DNA from: Peribolospora baueri
Lineage: Eukaryota > Basidiomycota > Peribolosporomycetes > Peribolosporales > Peribolosporaceae
NCBI GenBank assembly: GCA_029717555.1
Contig: JAMDHS010000030.1
Location: 1-64,000 of the forward strand
Reading direction: 5' to 3'
Length of the DNA: 64,000 nt
Shown here: piece after piece, positions 1 through 11,539 of the stretch
How positions within the stretch are numbered: position 1 is the stretch's first letter
Layout: the number at the start of each line of letters is the position of its first letter
The notes under the pieces: model-generated
Told to the model about the DNA's origin: nothing
Database searches by the model: none
The model's input: only the letters and a program-made list of their open reading frames with translations
Program-made: the position numbers and the translations under genes

Positions 1-23
1 GGGAGGGGGGAGCCGAGTGAAGC

Positions 24-2994
24 TTAGAAAGCCAAAACTGGGGAGCGATGGCGGGGCAGAGGGCGAGGGCGAGGCTTTACCTTCTTCTGCACCTTGCCCA
101 TCGGGTTGCGGGGAATCTCTCCGACTATGAGCAGGGTGGGCACCTTGTAGCTATCGAACCGAGGTAGACGGTATCAGACGGACATGAACCATCGCAAGGT
201 GGTCGACTGGGATGGCAAAAAAGAAGGGGAGGAGGAGGGCAGCACTCACGCTGCGAGGAGGAGCTTGAGCTCGTCCCTGAACGACTTCAACGTCGTCTTT
301 CCTCTCGCCTCATCGCCATCGCCTTCCTTGGGCGTGGCCACACAAGCGACCCTCTGACCCCACTCGGGATCGGCTACGCCGACGACGACGGCGTCCGCGA
401 AGGCGGGACCACGCAGGCTCAGGACGGCGCGCTCGACCTCGAGCGCCGATACCTTTTCGCCGCCCGTCTTGACAATGTCCACCGAGGAGCGGCCGAGGAT
501 GCGGAAAGGCGCCGAAGGGTGGGCGCTGGAGCGCACGCCGACGTCGCCGGTGCGGAACCACGGGCCGTCGAACTCCTTCGCCGTCTACGTGGTGAAGGAG
601 AAAAGAACCGAGACGAAACGGGGCGCCGCCTCCCTCATCAGTTTACCAAACGAAGCGCGACGCTACGGCGGGGGGGAACGGAGGAAATGGCTCACCACTT
701 CAGGCCTTCGCCAGTACTCTTTGAAGATATTAGGTCCCTTGACCTGGATCTCCCCCTCCGTCTCCAGCTCTTCCGTAACGTCCTTGCCTTGCTCGGCGTT
801 CCACAGCCTCACCGCGACCCCGGGCAGCGGCTGTCCCACGTGTCCGTCCAGGCGAAGGTTGGGCTCGTAGCCATTGGAGAGGATCATGCAAGTCTGTGAA
901 AAGGAGAAGGAGACGGAGACGGAGACGGAGAAACGCTTGAGGAGGCCGCGTCCGCAAGGCACGCGTGTAAGCGAGGAGGATGGGATGAGCTCAACCCACC
1001 TCGGTCATGCCGTATCGCTCGAGCAAGACCTGGCCGCCAGACACCTCCTTCCAAGCGGCTTTCTGCGGGCTCGGCAAGGGAGCAGAGCCGGAGACCATGA
1101 GCCGAAACTGTGCGCAGGCGGCCGTGGCCTTGGCTTTTTCGTCGTCGGATAGCCCGGCGTGGTAGGCCATGAGTCTGGCTGGAAACGCGGAGTCGATTGG
1201 GGAGGATTCAGTTTTCTGTCACGCACGCTCACGACGCTCACTTGACCACGGTTCGGCTCACAGTAAACGGTAGGCACAGCCATATAAAGCGTAAGATCTC
1301 GTCTAGGTTCCATGAACCGTTTCCACACGGCCGCCGCATCGAAGCGAGGCATCATCTCCACCGTCGCGCCGGCCCATAGGATGCAGTGGAGGGCGTTGAC
1401 GGTACCGTGAATGTGGTTGAGCGGAAGAACGTGGAGAATGCGGTCCTGAAAATGGCCATAGTATGTCGCATTGGGAGGGGGAAGAGTATGAAGAGCATGA
1501 GGCGACGGTAATGAAGAGCATGAGGCGATGGCCCACGGTCGTTGGTACCAGGTGCAGAGGGCTCACCTCCGGAGTGTATCGCCAGAATTTGATTAGCGAC
1601 TCCATCTGGGCGCGGAGAGCTCGATGAGCTGCGAAAAAATGGAAAAGAGAATTCGATCAACGCCGTTTGGCGTCCATGGCCGATGGCCGAATTGCAGTGG
1701 GTCAGAGGCCGTGGAAAGCTCACCGGTCACGACGCCCTTGGGCGAGCCGCTATTGATGACCAACGGAGACCGAGGTGAGCAGGAGGGAAAGGAGACAAAA
1801 GAGGAGAATAAGCGACGTCTGTTCATCTCTGAAAGCTAAAACCGCATCGAGAGACGGACTGACGTCGATCCACTAGTATAAAGCATGAGCGCCCTTCTCT
1901 CCTCGTCGAGTGGCCCGACGTCCGGCCTCGATGTGCCGTTGACGGCGGACCGCGTATCGCCATCGCCATGCGACAAGGCGGACGAGGGAGACGGGGGAGA
2001 AGGCAGGAGGGGCGAGTCTCCGACCACGAGGACTGCCGGGATGCTGTACCATGACGGCCGGGGACAAAGGCAGAACGAGGTGACATGACGAGACAAAGGC
2101 AGAACGAGGTGACATGACGCCGTCGGTCAGACGAGCCAAAACTTGTCGAGGGCAGCATTCATAGTCGAGCTGTGCTTTCTGTCAGGGGCGCACGGCACGT
2201 AGTAGGTGGTGAAGAACGGGGACGACTCACGAGCCTTGCTCGAGCAGTCCTTGCACCTTGCTCCCCTCCTTGCCCCGATCGTCCAACATCTCGTGCACCA
2301 CCAGGGCGCCGGCGGCCGAGTCGCGGACGGTGTAGAGCATTTCCGGAAGGGGGTGGGAAGGCAGGAGGGGAACGCTAATGCCGCCTGCGGCCCAGATGGC
2401 CAGTTGGACGACGGGCGTGGTGTAAGTCTGGGGCGCCAGATGGGCTACGCGGAGCTCTCGGAGGTCGCTGGAGACGGAAGCCAGTAGCATACGAAGGCGA
2501 TGTTCCGTCGATGAGAGACCTGAAAACGCCGATAGAACTACGTCTGTATCACGTAAAACTCTCTCCCAATACCCACTCTGAGCCATTCCCAAAAGTGCTG
2601 AGGAGCGCCCGCTTGACCGCCTTGACGTCCTGTGTGGACGGAGGAAGAAGGATCGACGATCTTGGTACCCACTCGCCTTGCTGTTCGCCTCGCTCTCGCT
2701 TATACAAGCAGGATGGATGGATCACGACGGCCCACCTGGATTAACTGAGCATACGATGTGCTGACGCCAGTACCAAGGTCTATGAAGGCGGGCTTCTTCG
2801 TCTTCGCATCGGAGTCGGAGGTCGCGTGACTGACGAGGCGATCGAAATAGGGCAGCTGTGCGGCCGGGAGGTCTGCGGCGAGCGAAGGCAACGGTCAGGC
2901 ACAACTGTCGGGTGCTTGTGTATGAAGTGGAGGCGGACCATGGGCCTCGGCGTCACGCCTCGAGCTCACCGGGGAGAGAGTTGGCTTGATCCAT
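24..2994 (-). CDS. AMP-forming acyl-CoA synthetase (malonyl-CoA synthetase/ACSF3-like)
   Basis: Activates a short carboxylic acid, probably malonate, with ATP and CoA. Exons on the minus strand: 2994..2970, 2872..2736, 2629..2577, 2467..2231, 2178..2143, 2043..1864, 1749..1724, 1628..1567, 1445..1262, 1178..1000, 893..696, 584..250 and 150 downward; all phases agree. Visible ANL-superfamily motifs are YTSGSTGSPKG (split across the 26-nt exon at 1749), YGMTE ending at 1000, WFRTGD near 560, [16 protein letters not shown] near 430, and the catalytic-lysine motif NPMGKVQKK ending at 81. The 3' end is unclear: the frame reads on to a stop at 24..26, or a GT at 80 starts an intron leading out of the window. 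The first exon (MDQANSLP) was chosen because it supplies the only matching ATG and phase. Malonate as substrate is inferred from family resemblance. Confidence 0.85.
2063..2120. repeat. 29-bp tandem duplication inside an intron
   Basis: Two adjacent copies (2063..2091 and 2092..2120) of a 29-bp unit that differ only at the last base. They lie in intron 5 of the acyl-CoA synthetase gene. They appear to be a simple recent duplication with no coding effect. Confidence 0.85.
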
Positions 2995-5900
2995 GGTTGG
3001 AGCAGCTAACCAATCTTCGTTCGTTGCTCGTTCGTTCGTTCGTCTCTTCGAGAGCGGCCCTGGTCCCGTCTCTTGCTGTGCGTGCTTTTTCTCTTGCGCA
3101 CTCAAAGGGGGTGTATGGATACGTTTGTGGGAAAGGAAAACGCAGGGTGGGGCGGTTGATGGGGGCGAGTGGTGAGCGCCGAGAAGATCGTCCGCCGGCG
3201 TCTGGGGCGTGCGGAAGGAGATAGCGGTTCCGATCAAAGCCGACGGCTGCAACACACCCCACACACAGCCCAGCCCGTCTCGTCCTATTTATGTTACTCC
3301 GGCCATCGGTCTGGTGTGTCTCGTCCAGATAGGTAGATACAGGGAGAGCGGGCGAAAAGACGGGTGAAGCGAAGGGAAGGAGGGAGGCGAGGATTGTCTG
3401 AGGGAGAAGCGTGCAGGACTGGCAAGACTTGAAACGGAGAGTGCGAAGCTGGAGTGGAAAGGAAAGAAGAGATGGGCGAGTTCAAACGGAAAATGGAGAG
3501 CTGGATGGAGAGGCGAAGAAGAGATGAGCGAGACTGACGACAGTATATTATATTATATATACAGCCACACGATGATGTCCTTGCTCAAGCGCAGCTTCCT
3601 CCCCTCACTCCGCTAATATAGCATAGCATAGCATGTGCGCGAGCCTCGTGCGAGGTGTGCCGAGGTGTGCCAACAACGCGCCCAAAGTGTGCCGTGTGGG
3701 GCCCCCGTCGTGCTCCTCTCGCCGCCACGCGGCGCAGAGATACAAATATAAAAGAACAGCTCAGCCCGCATTCCAGTCCATTCGCCCCCTTCCTCTCCCA
3801 CCACCCATCGTCCTGTCTACAGAACGACATCCACCCTCTCCGTCTTCCGCTCCATTCGTGTTACGCACCTCGAACGAGAGCAGGTCGTCCGACGCCGCTC
3901 ATCCCCCGCCGTCCTCCTCTGGGGTGACGTTCGACCAAGGTCAGTCAAACAGTGCCGGTGGACGGGTTCCTCTTTCATGATGAGATTAGGGCGTGTGCTC
4001 ATCGACCGACTTCACCAATAGAACCGCCTATTGCGCGGCCAAACGAAGACGAAAACGGCGCGAATGAGGAGCGATCATGACCAAAGGAAAAGGCGCCGGT
4101 GAGATGGGTGGTCCTCCCTGATGCGCCACCCCCTTTCCAGCCGACGCGAAGGATGCGAACAGACAAAGATACACGCATGGCTTGTCCGAGAACTCTTTCC
4201 GTGAGGACGTGCTTGTTCCACTTGAGCTGACGCGTCGGACTGCGATGGATGATGGGGTTGGGTGGCACATGTCTGGCTTGGCCTGAACTGGACTGGCGCG
4301 GCAGCGCGCGTGGCTCCGTCAGGAGATCAGGTGGATGTGCTGATTAACGCCATCTTTGCGGCCCGCGTGTTTTCGTCTCGCCTTCGCCATCCATGTTCGC
4401 AGGCCTGACGCCGACGTGTCGGAATGGACCAAGTCATGACATGACATCCTCCAATAACAGACCCGTCGGTCGGCGAAAGCGCGGTGAGCGTCTCTCGCGT
4501 CTCTCCTCCTACCATAGCCTCCTCATCACCCCGCCCCACGCCAATACTGGATGCCACCCAAAATTCTACCAAGGCCTATTTGATCGCCCTATTGGAGCGA
4601 GACGATGCCACGAATTTGATTGTTTCAATCTGATATGTTGCGCGGGGTTGCTTGGGGTGCTGATGCTGAGGCGACTGCGTATGAGCGGAGCAGGTCGCAA
4701 TCGAGCTGACGACCAACTTTTTTTGCCCCCTTCCTTCTCGCTCTCGTCCCTTGGTGGTTGCCGTCAATCGCCGAGGAAGCCGGTCGTTTTACGACACGGC
4801 CACTCCCTCGCGTTCTCACCCGGAATCGACCCGTCCACGCGCACCAATCCTAATCGGAAGCTCCGCGGCACGCAACAAGGATCCGAAGGCGGTGGTGTGC
4901 TTTACTGCTAATTGCTGTTGTTGAGGAGCGTAGATACGGAACGGTCGCAAAGACGTCGCGAATTCCAGGCCGGTCCGCTGGATGCCGAAGCTTGCGTCTG
5001 GGGTAATCAGTCCCTTGACTAAGGCCTCCTCAGTCCCCCTCAATCTCTCCAGTAACCATGCCCTACCTACACCTTCAGTGGAAGGCCAGAGTCCAACCTT
5101 GGTGACCTCGCCAAGGCGACCACGCACCCTTCCGACGTGCTCGCGAGACGGTGGAGAGAGCCAGCGCGAGCTTCGGCTCGACGGGGTGACGTTCTACCTG
5201 CTTAGTCAGCATATATGCATACGACGAATTGCACGAGAGGTGGACGAGACGCATGGAAAGAAGTCGTTCGGAGAAGGTCTTGAAATGGTGAGGTGTATGA
5301 TTATGACCACAACGTAAAGCTCTCAGGAGTTGGTTTTTGCCCACGGCCCTTCGATGAGCTCGCGAGGGCGACGGCGTGCCTCTCAGTCCCCCACTCTCGC
5401 CAATCCAGACCTCATCCACTTTCATGCTACGCGCTGCTCCTCCAAGGCCTTCTCCTTCATCCGCTTTCTACGCCTCTTCCTTTTTCCTCTCCAATCTTAC
5501 TTTGGTCGCGAGCCGTCTTTGGATTCGTGCGTAGATTAACGAGCGACAGGAATTTTAGCACGAGTGGGTCTCCGCTCGTCCTCAGAGAGAGAGAAGGGAC
5601 GCGGACGACGGTGCCGGTGCCGGTGCTCTTGAGTCGAAAAAAGTGTCCTGGAAACCGAGTCGAAGGTGTCCTGGAAATGGATGTCGGTTATGTTGGAGAG
5701 GGGTATGGCGGTGCGACTCGCGATACTTAGAGGAGAGGAGGAAAGTCGCTAGGCCAGCGGGTAAGAGCTACGGGTGGCCCGTGCGAGCCGCCCACTCCGT
5801 CGGCGCTCGGAAAGCACGGGTCCAGTCTGGGCGTGAGCTACGTGAGCTCCACTTTTTCTCCTCTCCATCCTCTCTCACCACAACTACCACCACTGCCTTC

Positions 5901-6216
5901 CTTCTCTCCTTTTTTTATTCTTTGTTTCCTTTCTGTTTCGTGGAGGCGGCTGGTTCGTCAGGCCTTAGCTTACTTATTTGTTTTTTTTCTGTTCTTCGGC
6001 CAGCCCATTCCGCTCGCTTCAGCGTCCTTCTTCTTTTCTTTATCTTACCTTCTTTCTTCCCCACTGTCCTTTCTGATAGTTGTGAGTAAAGATGAGCGCT
6101 CCTCGCGGGAGGCCTTCCCCCAAGCGGCCTAGAAAAAGTGGCCTTACATCTCACGCACTAGAATTGTAAGGACTGACGACGGCCCCTCGTTGCCCTGTTA
6201 CCTTTCCAGTTGCACC
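2995..6216. other. Intergenic region, 3.2 kb, between divergent genes
   Basis: Upstream region of the synthetase (-) and the transporter (+). It holds a TATAAAAG box on the plus strand at 3747..3754 with no recognisable gene after it, an A/T run near 3543..3560, and a long C/T-rich tract at about 5840..6070 before the transporter start. Minus-strand frames at 4816..5127 and 5075..5425 are open and protein-like in composition, but match no family I know and lack a convincing start. I could not assemble a spliced gene here. Confidence 0.5.
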
Positions 6217-8916
6217 ATGTCGTGGAGTTCTGGAAGCTCTTCGACCCGATTCGCCGGCGTCCCAAGGCCTCTCGCCAATGTGTCCTCCCCTTCGCCTTCG
6301 AAACTGGGCCACTCTCGGTCGCTGTCCAACCCAGAGAACGCCCCTCCTGCCGACGGCGACGCCGCGGGTTGCGCCAGTGTCTCAAACGTGGCCGAGACCA
6401 AGACTAAGCCGGCGCACTCTCGCTCCGCGCACTCTCGTTCTACCTCCGACGTCAGGTCCAACCGCCGTCATCTCGCACGCGGTCTCCGGCCGCTCACCCT
6501 CCCCAAAGAGCCCGTCATGCCGGCGCTTTCCGGCCGAGGAGCGCGCGTCGAGGGCGTTTCGCGCGGTAAAAGCGGCTCGACGGCCGCCCAACAGAAGCAG
6601 TTTGTCGCGCCCCTCCATGCACCGCTGCCGGAGTTTGATGAAGTAGACATTTTAGCGGACGATGAAGGACAGGAAAATGGGAAAGCGGCCCCCCCGCCCG
6701 CCTACCGTCCCCGCTACGTCGACCCGACCCCGTCGGCGCTCTTCCTCCGAGAGAAGAAGGACTCAGACGGCCGCTCTACGCCTACTTACCGCCGATCCAG
6801 ATCCAGCTGGGGATCCGCCCAATACGCTGGAGCTCCACACACTGCCGGCCTTAAGACGTTGACCCTGGCGTCGGCATTTGCGCCAAGTTTCTTCGCTACC
6901 TCCGTGGCTGGCAAAGGGACTAGAACCGGCCCCGCCAGCAAGGCTGTTGGTGCCTTCCTCGGTGATGAACGCTCCGAGGACGGCGACTCATTCGTCGACT
7001 CGATGTTTGAGCGAAGCAACAAGCCGCTTGCGTTCTGGTTCATTTTCTTTTCCCTCTGCTGCGCCGTCTTCCTCACTTCTCTCGGCTCCACCGCTGTGCC
7101 GACCGCTGTGCCGACCATCGCCCGCGCCCTCCACGGCGGCCAGGTCGAATGGATCGGCACGGCATATTTACTCACCTCGACCGCCTTTCTGCCGTGGATC
7201 GGCGGTTTGGCCAACGTCTTTGGCAGGAGGGCCGTCATGATTTTTGCGCTGGTCGGGTTCATCACGGGTTCGGCTCTCGCCGGTTCGGCGACATCGATGA
7301 ACATGCTTATCGCAGCCAGGGCGGTGCAAGGCATGGGCGCGGGTGGGATCTTGTGCACGAGCGAGATCATCGTTGCGGACCTCGTTCCCCTGCGCAAGAG
7401 GGGTACGTTCCTTGGTGCCATGGGTGCTGTCTGGGCCTTAGGGCTCGCATTGGGCCCGCTCTTCGGTGGTGTCTTGGCCGAGAAACTTAGCTGGAGGTGG
7501 CTCTTCTACATGAATCTGCCCGTTTGCATCATCGACATGGTGGTTGTCCTTATCTTCATGCGTCTTAAGACTCCGTCGTACGCCACGCACGATATGTGGA
7601 CCAAGATCGACATGATCGGCAACTTCATCGTCATCGCCTCTACGGCGGCCCTCGCGGTCGGCCTCGCCTTTGGCGGCATCTTGTACCCGTGGGGTTCTTG
7701 GCAAGTTCTCCTTCCCCTCATCTCAGCATTCGTGGGACTCTTTCTCTTCTTCATCTGGGAGAAGGTGAGCACGATCAATATTCTCCGTTCGCACAGCCTC
7801 GGGTCGAGGGCTGACGGGACGATCCCTTCGCTTCCCCTCGCGACCCCCATGCAGCGGTACGGCGAGAACGCTCTAGTCCCCTTTGACCTGCTCCGCACGC
7901 ACACCGCCCGCGCGGGTTACGTCGGCACGCTTCTTCACGGCGTCCTGGCCATCACCGTCATCTACTACATCCCCATCTACTTCCAAGCCGTCGTGGGCGC
8001 CAGCGCCGTCATGTCCGGCGTCTACACCCTCCCGCTCACGCTCGCCATCGCTCCAGCGTCCATCGTCGTCGGCTTCTGGATGGTCAAGTCCGGCGGCAGG
8101 TACAAGTTGCAGAACTTGCTCGGCTGGTGAGCGGATCGAACCCACCGGGCGACGTTGTTACATGTTGCTAAAGCGCATCGCCACTCATCCATGTCCCCCC
8201 CCCCCCCAATGCATTACCAAATTACCCGGCGCTTGCCCCACCTCTCTGCCTTGTCGGATAGGATCGTCGTATTGGTTGCAACAGCTCTGCTCAACCTGTA
8301 CACGACCCAACTGCCCGAGTTTGCCTGGCTGCTCCTCCAGGTCCCCTTCGGCTTGGGGATAGGTATGCTTTACTCGACTGTCAGCCTTCCCGTCGCCACC
8401 TCGACCCCGTCAGCTCGCTCGGCCAACGCGCTCGCGCTCTTCACCTTCTGCCGCAACATTGGCGTCACCCTCGGCGTTGCCCTCGGCAACGTCGTCCTGC
8501 AAAACTGCCTGCGCACCGAGTTGCCCGCCGAATATGTCCATCAGCTGCTCACCGGCGTCCCTCACGCCGATCCTGGAGCCCTGTCCCGCCTCGACCTCGC
8601 CTCCGTGGCCACCATCCACCTCCAGCCAGAACCCTTGCGGAGCGAGATCCGGGCAGCGTTCGCAGGTTCGCTCGTATGGGTCTGGCGCGCTCTCCTGCCC
8701 GTCTGCGCTTTGGGACTCCTCCTTGCGCTGACGCTCCGTCAGGTGCCTCTGCGCGATCAGAGAGACAACGGCGAATGGGGCTTGGACGCGTCGGCGTCCG
8801 ACAGCTCCAGCGTGGACGAAGAGAAGCGGAGGCTCGTCCTCCCCGCTTACTTTGGATCGCCTGACTTGGAGGTCGGCAATGCTCGCCAGGTCAAGTACGG
8901 CTCGGTGGGATTGTGA
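6217..8916 (+). CDS. MFS multidrug transporter, DHA2 (14-TM) type
   Basis: Predicted plasma-membrane drug:H+ antiporter of the major facilitator superfamily. Exons 6217..8126 and 8262..8916 give 854 residues; the GT-AG intron splits a Trp codon. The first ~265 residues are Ser/Pro/Arg-rich and hydrophilic, presumably cytosolic. The transmembrane core then starts at AFWFIFFSLCCAVFLTS. Family motifs are visible: GGLANVFGRRAVMIFALV (motif A-like) and LGPLFGGVLAEKLSWRW followed by LFYMNLP, typical of DHA2 members. A ~50-residue acidic tail follows the last helix. The ATG at 6217 is the first in frame. The long N-terminal tail is about 200 residues more than is usual for DHA2 transporters. Substrate unknown. 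Confidence 0.93.
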
Positions 8917-9461
8917 TGCCTTCCTTTTGAGAGTCTCTGATGCACTTAACAGGCCAGCATGAGGAGATAGTCTCGTTACATACATCTGCGTGAGCCTGTT
9001 CAAGCTCTGTCTTAGACCTTTCTCAATGGCTGCCTCAACAGAGTATCCTGCGGCTCTTTTCCTTCTCCTATCAATCTTTCTTTGCTTGTGTGCAATTTGA
9101 CGCGCGGTCAGGTACCGCCACCGGAACAATTGCGCTCGCTCGCTATCGCCCGCCCTCGCTCGATTAGGCTTTTGGCAACTCGCGCGTTCGACGCTGTGTA
9201 CAGGCTGGACAATCTTCCGATCATACGAATCAACATTGACGCCTGGCTTGAATAGAAGGTCGCCAAAGGTGAAAGTGAGAAGGAAAATAGACGGCGCAGC
9301 CGCACGTTCAAGCTGCGCTCACTGGAGAAGACAGACAGGCGCTCGTCGACGAAGAAGCAAATTTGAAGGCCCTGACGGACTGTACCAACAAGCGACAAGC
9401 GAATTGCCCTCGTTCGCGCCTCTTATATCATCGTTCCCGCTCGCCATCCTGACTTAAGAGC
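8917..9461. other. Convergent 3' region
   Basis: 545 bp between the stop codons of the MFS transporter (+) and AAR2 (-). It presumably holds both 3' UTRs. No gene or repeat seen. Confidence 0.6.
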
Positions 9462-11270
9462 CTAAGGGTCAATGACAACCTGGGGGGCGTACTCGCCCTC
9501 CTCTTCCTCCTCCTCTTCTTCCTGACCGTACGTTCGTCCTGCGAAGGCGCTACCCACATCCCCACCGACGCTCTGTAAAGCCCATTTGAAGCGCTCGTTG
9601 GCTGCTTGCGCCAGCTCGTCCCAGCAACGGCAGAGGTCGCGCCGTAAGCTGCTCGGGTATTGTTGCTGCAACGAAGACGACGCGCGTGCCACATCCTTGC
9701 TCCCATCTTCAGCAGCATCGCCTTCGCCATCGTCCTTCTCAAAGTTCCTCGACAGTGCTTCCCAAAGATTCCGCCGGAGCGAGTCGAGCTCCTCGAGGTA
9801 AAACGCTTCGAGGCCGGGCATGTCCTCGATGAAAAACTCGGGTCGAAGGAACGCGAGCTGCGACCGGAGGACATTTATCAAGGAAACGTATAGCGATAGC
9901 CTTGAGCGATCGTCTGGCGCTTCCGGCGCGTGGAAGGGAAGCGCATTCGCCTCAGCATTGCGCCGGCAAGGTTCTGATGGCGGTAGAGACTCCAACGAGC
10001 CAATGCCCTGGGGTCGGAGGAACTCGCTTGACCGTGTCAAGAGGCAGAGGATACGTTTGTAGACTTCGAGAGAAGCGAAGTTATGAAGGAGGGTAAAGAG
10101 GAGGAAGGAGAGCTGAAGCTCTGCTAGGAGCTGCTCTGAACCTGTGTCCCGGGGACGGCAGCGATGATTTGTAAAGAAAGCGACGGATGTACGTAAGCAA
10201 TTCGCCCGCCCCGCTCCCATATTCAGAGTATAAAACGCAGAGCGCGACTCACCTCCGAGCCGTTTGAGCACGTCGGATAGCAACCAGCTTTTGTCTTGAC
10301 TGTATTTCGTCACCTCCTCTCCAATCGCACCATGTCTCCACGACCTTTTTAAATTGAAATACGTAAAATGCAAGCGCTCCTGTCTTGCAACATCAGCAGC
10401 TGCAGAAGGCAGTTTCGCACGCTTGTGATGGTGCTCCGTGGAGGCCCTTTTCTTCATAAGGTCCTCCTCCATGACCCTTTCCGCCGTCTCCATCTTCGCC
10501 TCCCGCGACCGCCACGTCGAAGATGCTGAAGAAGTGTCTCGCCCCAAACCGGCGCGGACCATCGTCGCCTCGTCGCCCTCGCCTTCATCCGCCATAAGCG
10601 CGTCTACGCGAGCATCCCCAGTTTCGGGCTCGAACCCGATCACCCTGCCCAGACACTGTTCGTCGATAAACGTAGTCAGGGAGAGCCACGCCGAATGCGC
10701 ATCAAAGGGGTAGGCCGCCAGCTGAGGATCGAGGGACTTGAGGTGGTCCTGGGATACCAGTGTCTCATCCGTGGAGAGCTCGGTCGGGAGATGGAGGAGG
10801 GTCCCCCGGCCGTTGGGAGCCGGAACGCGGGGTGTTGGGAGAGGCACGTCCTCCACGGATGGGTCATATACCCTCGTCACAACGTCTCCCGGCTTAAAGA
10901 GCTTCCACATGCCGCTCCGCACACCTGTCCTGCCGACGTCCACCTCTTGTTGTCGTTGATCCCCCGGCCTGGTGGGCTCGTCGTCCTCCATCTCCGCTTC
11001 TCCTTGGTCATCGCCAACGCCTGAGACCTTCAACGCGGGGCCGGCTGCCCAAGTGATCAAGTGCCATCCCGGTGGGACAAGCTTGATGCCCGCAAACCGG
11101 TTGACAGTCCAAGCGGTGCTGTCGATGGAAAACTGAGAATGGGGAGGCAAGGAGGAGAGGAGGAAGAAGGCGTTGGAGGTGAAGAGCTCCTTTGCGCGCA
11201 ATTGCGTGAGAGGAGACGTTGGTACTCCTCCTCTCCCTCCCACAGATGGCGAGGCCTCTTGCGTGGTCAT
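9462..11270 (-). CDS. AAR2: AAR2-type splicing factor (U5 snRNP assembly)
   Basis: Aar2 binds Prp8 in the cytoplasm and blocks Brr2 during U5 snRNP maturation. Exons 11270..10253 and 10141..9462 give 565 residues. The N-terminal beta domain is recognisable from FSIDSTAWTVNRFAGIKLVP followed by PGWHLITW. The helical C-terminal domain includes QLAFLRPEFFIEDMPGLEAF near the end. The Glu-rich tail is probably disordered. The start at 11270 (MTTQEASPS) is the first true ATG; the frame extends upstream only through a GTG. The intron (10142..10252, GTGAGT...CAG) is 111 bp, a multiple of three, and has no stop in frame, so unspliced RNA would encode a 37-residue insertion. Yeast Aar2 is 355 residues, so this protein is long, with extra low-complexity segments. 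Confidence 0.87.
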   Translation of the reverse strand: MTTQEASPSVGGRGGVPTSPLTQLRAKELFTSNAFFLLSSLPPHSQFSIDSTAWTVNRFAGIKLVPPGWHLITWAAGPALKVSGVGDDQGEAEMEDDEPTRPGDQRQQEVDVGRTGVRSGMWKLFKPGDVVTRVYDPSVEDVPLPTPRVPAPNGRGTLLHLPTELSTDETLVSQDHLKSLDPQLAAYPFDAHSAWLSLTTFIDEQCLGRVIGFEPETGDARVDALMADEGEGDEATMVRAGLGRDTSSASSTWRSREAKMETAERVMEEDLMKKRASTEHHHKRAKLPSAAADVARQERLHFTYFNLKRSWRHGAIGEEVTKYSQDKSWLLSDVLKRLGGESRSAFYTLNMGAGRANCLRTSVAFFTNHRCRPRDTGSEQLLAELQLSFLLFTLLHNFASLEVYKRILCLLTRSSEFLRPQGIGSLESLPPSEPCRRNAEANALPFHAPEAPDDRSRLSLYVSLINVLRSQLAFLRPEFFIEDMPGLEAFYLEELDSLRRNLWEALSRNFEKDDGEGDAAEDGSKDVARASSSLQQQYPSSLRRDLCRCWDELAQAANERFKWALQSVGGDVGSAFAGRTYGQEEEEEEEEGEYAPQVVIDP

Positions 11271-11539
11271 GGGCTGGAGGAGGAGAAGGGAGCTCGAGAC
11301 AGAAGGCACCGACGGACGATGGATCGAGGCTTAGAAGAGGACAGGCACACTTAAAACCGGCGACCACGCCCGATCACATTGCTCACGTGACGTCCGTGCG
11401 GTCTGTCCGATTTCTATCGTCCCTATTGCTCACCGTCCCACGTCCCTTCTTAAGATACAGCCCTTCTCTATTTCTCCACATGTGGGCACGTTCTGTAATG
11501 TCCAATACTATATAAGAGGAGTCGCTGGCCGAGCTCCGA

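Noticed and set aside
8410-9129. A 239-codon minus-strand frame
   Set aside because: Antisense to the last transporter exon. Lys/Arg-rich without family features.
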